From: Lichenicola sp965198655
GTDB lineage: Bacteria; Pseudomonadota; Alphaproteobacteria; Acetobacterales; Acetobacteraceae
Assembly (NCBI GenBank): GCA_965198655.1
Contig: OZ240668.1
Span: forward strand, 868,001 to 932,000
Length of the DNA: 64,000 bases
Direction of reading: 5' to 3'
The notes beneath the pieces were generated by a model that was not told the origin of the DNA, ran no database searches, and saw only the letters and a program-made list of their open reading frames with translations. Of the stretch, positions 62,839 to 64,000 are shown one piece after another. Position 1 is the first letter of the stretch; every line of letters starts with the position of its first letter. The position numbers and the translations under genes are program-made.

Positions 62839-64000
62839 TCAGCCCCGATCGGCGAGCCGAACCAGGTCGCGCTGCCCGGCACCGGTATAGATCTGGCGCG
62901 GCCGGCCGATGCGCTGTCCCGGCTCCTCGATCATCTCCTTCCACTGGCTGATCCAGCCGACGGTGCGGGCGACCGCGAACAGCACGGTGAACATGCTGGT
63001 CGGGATGCCCATCGCCTTGAGGATGATGCCCGAATAGAAGTCGACGTTCGGATACAGCTTGCGCTGCACGAAATACGGGTCCTCCAGCGCCACCCGCTCC
63101 AGCTCGACCGCGAGGTCCAGCATCGGCTCGTCGGTGATGCCGAGCTCGGCCAGCACCTCGTGACAGGTCTGCTGCATGATCTTCGCCCGCGGATCGAAGT
63201 TCTTGTACACCCGGTGCCCGAAGCCCATCAGCTTCACGCCCGAGTTCTTGTCCTTCACCTTGGCCACGAACTCGGGGATGTTCTCCTTGGTGCCGATCTC
63301 GGCCAGCATCTTCAGCACCGCCTCGTTGGCACCGCCATGCGCCGGGCCCCAAAGGGCGGCGATGCCGGCGGCGATGCAGGCGAACGGGTTGGCGCCGGTG
63401 GAGCCGGCCAGGCGCACGGTCGAGGTGGACGCGTTCTGCTCGTGGTCGGCGTGCAGGATCAGGATGCGGTCCATCGCGCGCGCCAGCACCGGGCTGACCA
63501 CGAAGGTCTCCGACGGCATCGCGAACATCATGTAGAGAAAGTTCTCGGCGTAGGAGAGGTCGTTGCGCGGATACACGAAGGGGAACCCCATCGTGTACTT
63601 GTACGCCCAGGCCGCCAGCGTCGGCACCTTGGCGATCAGCCGCAGTGCCGAGATCTCGCGCTGCTTCGGGTCGGCGATGTCGAGGTGGTCGTGGTAGAAC
63701 GCCGACAACGCGCCGACCGTGCCGCACAGGATCGCCATCGGATGGGCGTCGCGGCGGAAGCCGTTGAAGAAGTGGCGCAACTGCTCGTGCAGCATGGTGT
63801 GCTGCTTGATCTGCGCGATGAACGAGTCGTTCTCCGCCCGGCTCGGCATCTCGCCGTTCAGCAGCAGGTAGGCCACCTCCATGAAGGTGGCGCCCTCCGC
63901 CAACTGGTCGATCGGGTAGCCGCGATGCAGCAGCACGCCCTCGTCGCCGTCGATGAAGGTGATCCTGCTTTCGCAGGCCGCCGTGGCGCCGTAGGCGGGG
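62839..64000 (-). CDS. gltA: Citrate synthase, type I (5' end outside window)
   Basis: The C-terminal 386 or so residues of a TCA-cycle citrate synthase; about 45 N-terminal residues lie past the right edge. At the edge it reads GATAACESRITFIDGDEG, the type I (NADH-regulated hexamer) family start region. Catalytic residues are in LHADHEQNASTS (His), WGPAHGGANEAVLKML (His) and GFGHRVYKNFDPRAK (Asp). It is complete to the stop with no disruption. Confidence 0.96.
   Translation of the reverse strand, partial: PAYGATAACESRITFIDGDEGVLLHRGYPIDQLAEGATFMEVAYLLLNGEMPSRAENDSFIAQIKQHTMLHEQLRHFFNGFRRDAHPMAILCGTVGALSAFYHDHLDIADPKQREISALRLIAKVPTLAAWAYKYTMGFPFVYPRNDLSYAENFLYMMFAMPSETFVVSPVLARAMDRILILHADHEQNASTSTVRLAGSTGANPFACIAAGIAALWGPAHGGANEAVLKMLAEIGTKENIPEFVAKVKDKNSGVKLMGFGHRVYKNFDPRAKIMQQTCHEVLAELGITDEPMLDLAVELERVALEDPYFVQRKLYPNVDFYSGIILKAMGIPTSMFTVLFAVARTVGWISQWKEMIEEPGQRIGRPRQIYTGAGQRDLVRLADRG

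Overview
The window is high-GC, densely packed chromosomal DNA of an alphaproteobacterium, most likely of the Acetobacteraceae/Rhodospirillales. Supporting features are GapR, an alphaproteobacterial SUV3-like helicase, an ELM1-family protein, a class Ia nrdB, a decaprenyl/octaprenyl diphosphate synthase and IS5/IS1031-type and IS630 insertion sequences. No genome comparison was possible, so the taxon is inferred.

Layout. 1-3.7 kb: end of gapR, a small membrane protein, then the leftward housekeeping group rplU-rpmA (with a terminator), obgE-proB. 3.89-6.0 kb: tRNA-Ser(CGA) followed by a mini-island bounded by an 18-bp copy of the tRNA 3' end. It carries an HTH gene, a possible HEPN-type protein, a small membrane ORF and a three-way-junction inverted-repeat structure, but no integrase. 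6.2-19.1 kb: two paralogous TonB-dependent receptors enclosing an OmpR-type two-component system, an FTR1-like permease with a coupled small membrane protein, a YncE-propeller/phosphoesterase fusion and a TPR-sulfotransferase. Both receptors and the phosphoesterase have the same tandem CTGAC-N6-CTGAC motif upstream, which suggests one OmpR/PhoB-type regulon, possibly for scavenging a phosphorylated or iron-bound ligand.

19.1-28.6 kb: a divergent sugar-acid locus. Leftward: L-idonate 5-dehydrogenase-like gene, a ribose-type ABC importer (ATPase, permease, binding protein), SMP-30 lactonase, LacI regulator and an SDR. Rightward: gluconate 5-dehydrogenase-like SDR and a 2-ketoacid reductase. A 16-bp GntR/IdnR-like palindrome lies in the shared promoter. 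28.9-36.7 kb: an mdtABC-like RND efflux operon. 37-45.6 kb: a GAF-PAS-GGDEF-EAL protein, fatty acid desaturase, MFS exporter and SUV3-like helicase.

45.6-50.6 kb: a disturbed accessory stretch with a decayed amidohydrolase, an intact amidohydrolase and two insertion sequences, both with frameshifted transposases. 50.8-64 kb: core and conserved genes (MYG1, FAH-family hydrolase, SDR, nrdB, hpf, a TrmN6-like methyltransferase, polyprenyl synthase, MFS, murI, pyrE, ELM1-like, and gltA running off the right end). Three copies of a palindrome-rich intergenic element, all ending in GAAGGCCAGGG, lie at 8.6, 36.9 and 58.3 kb.
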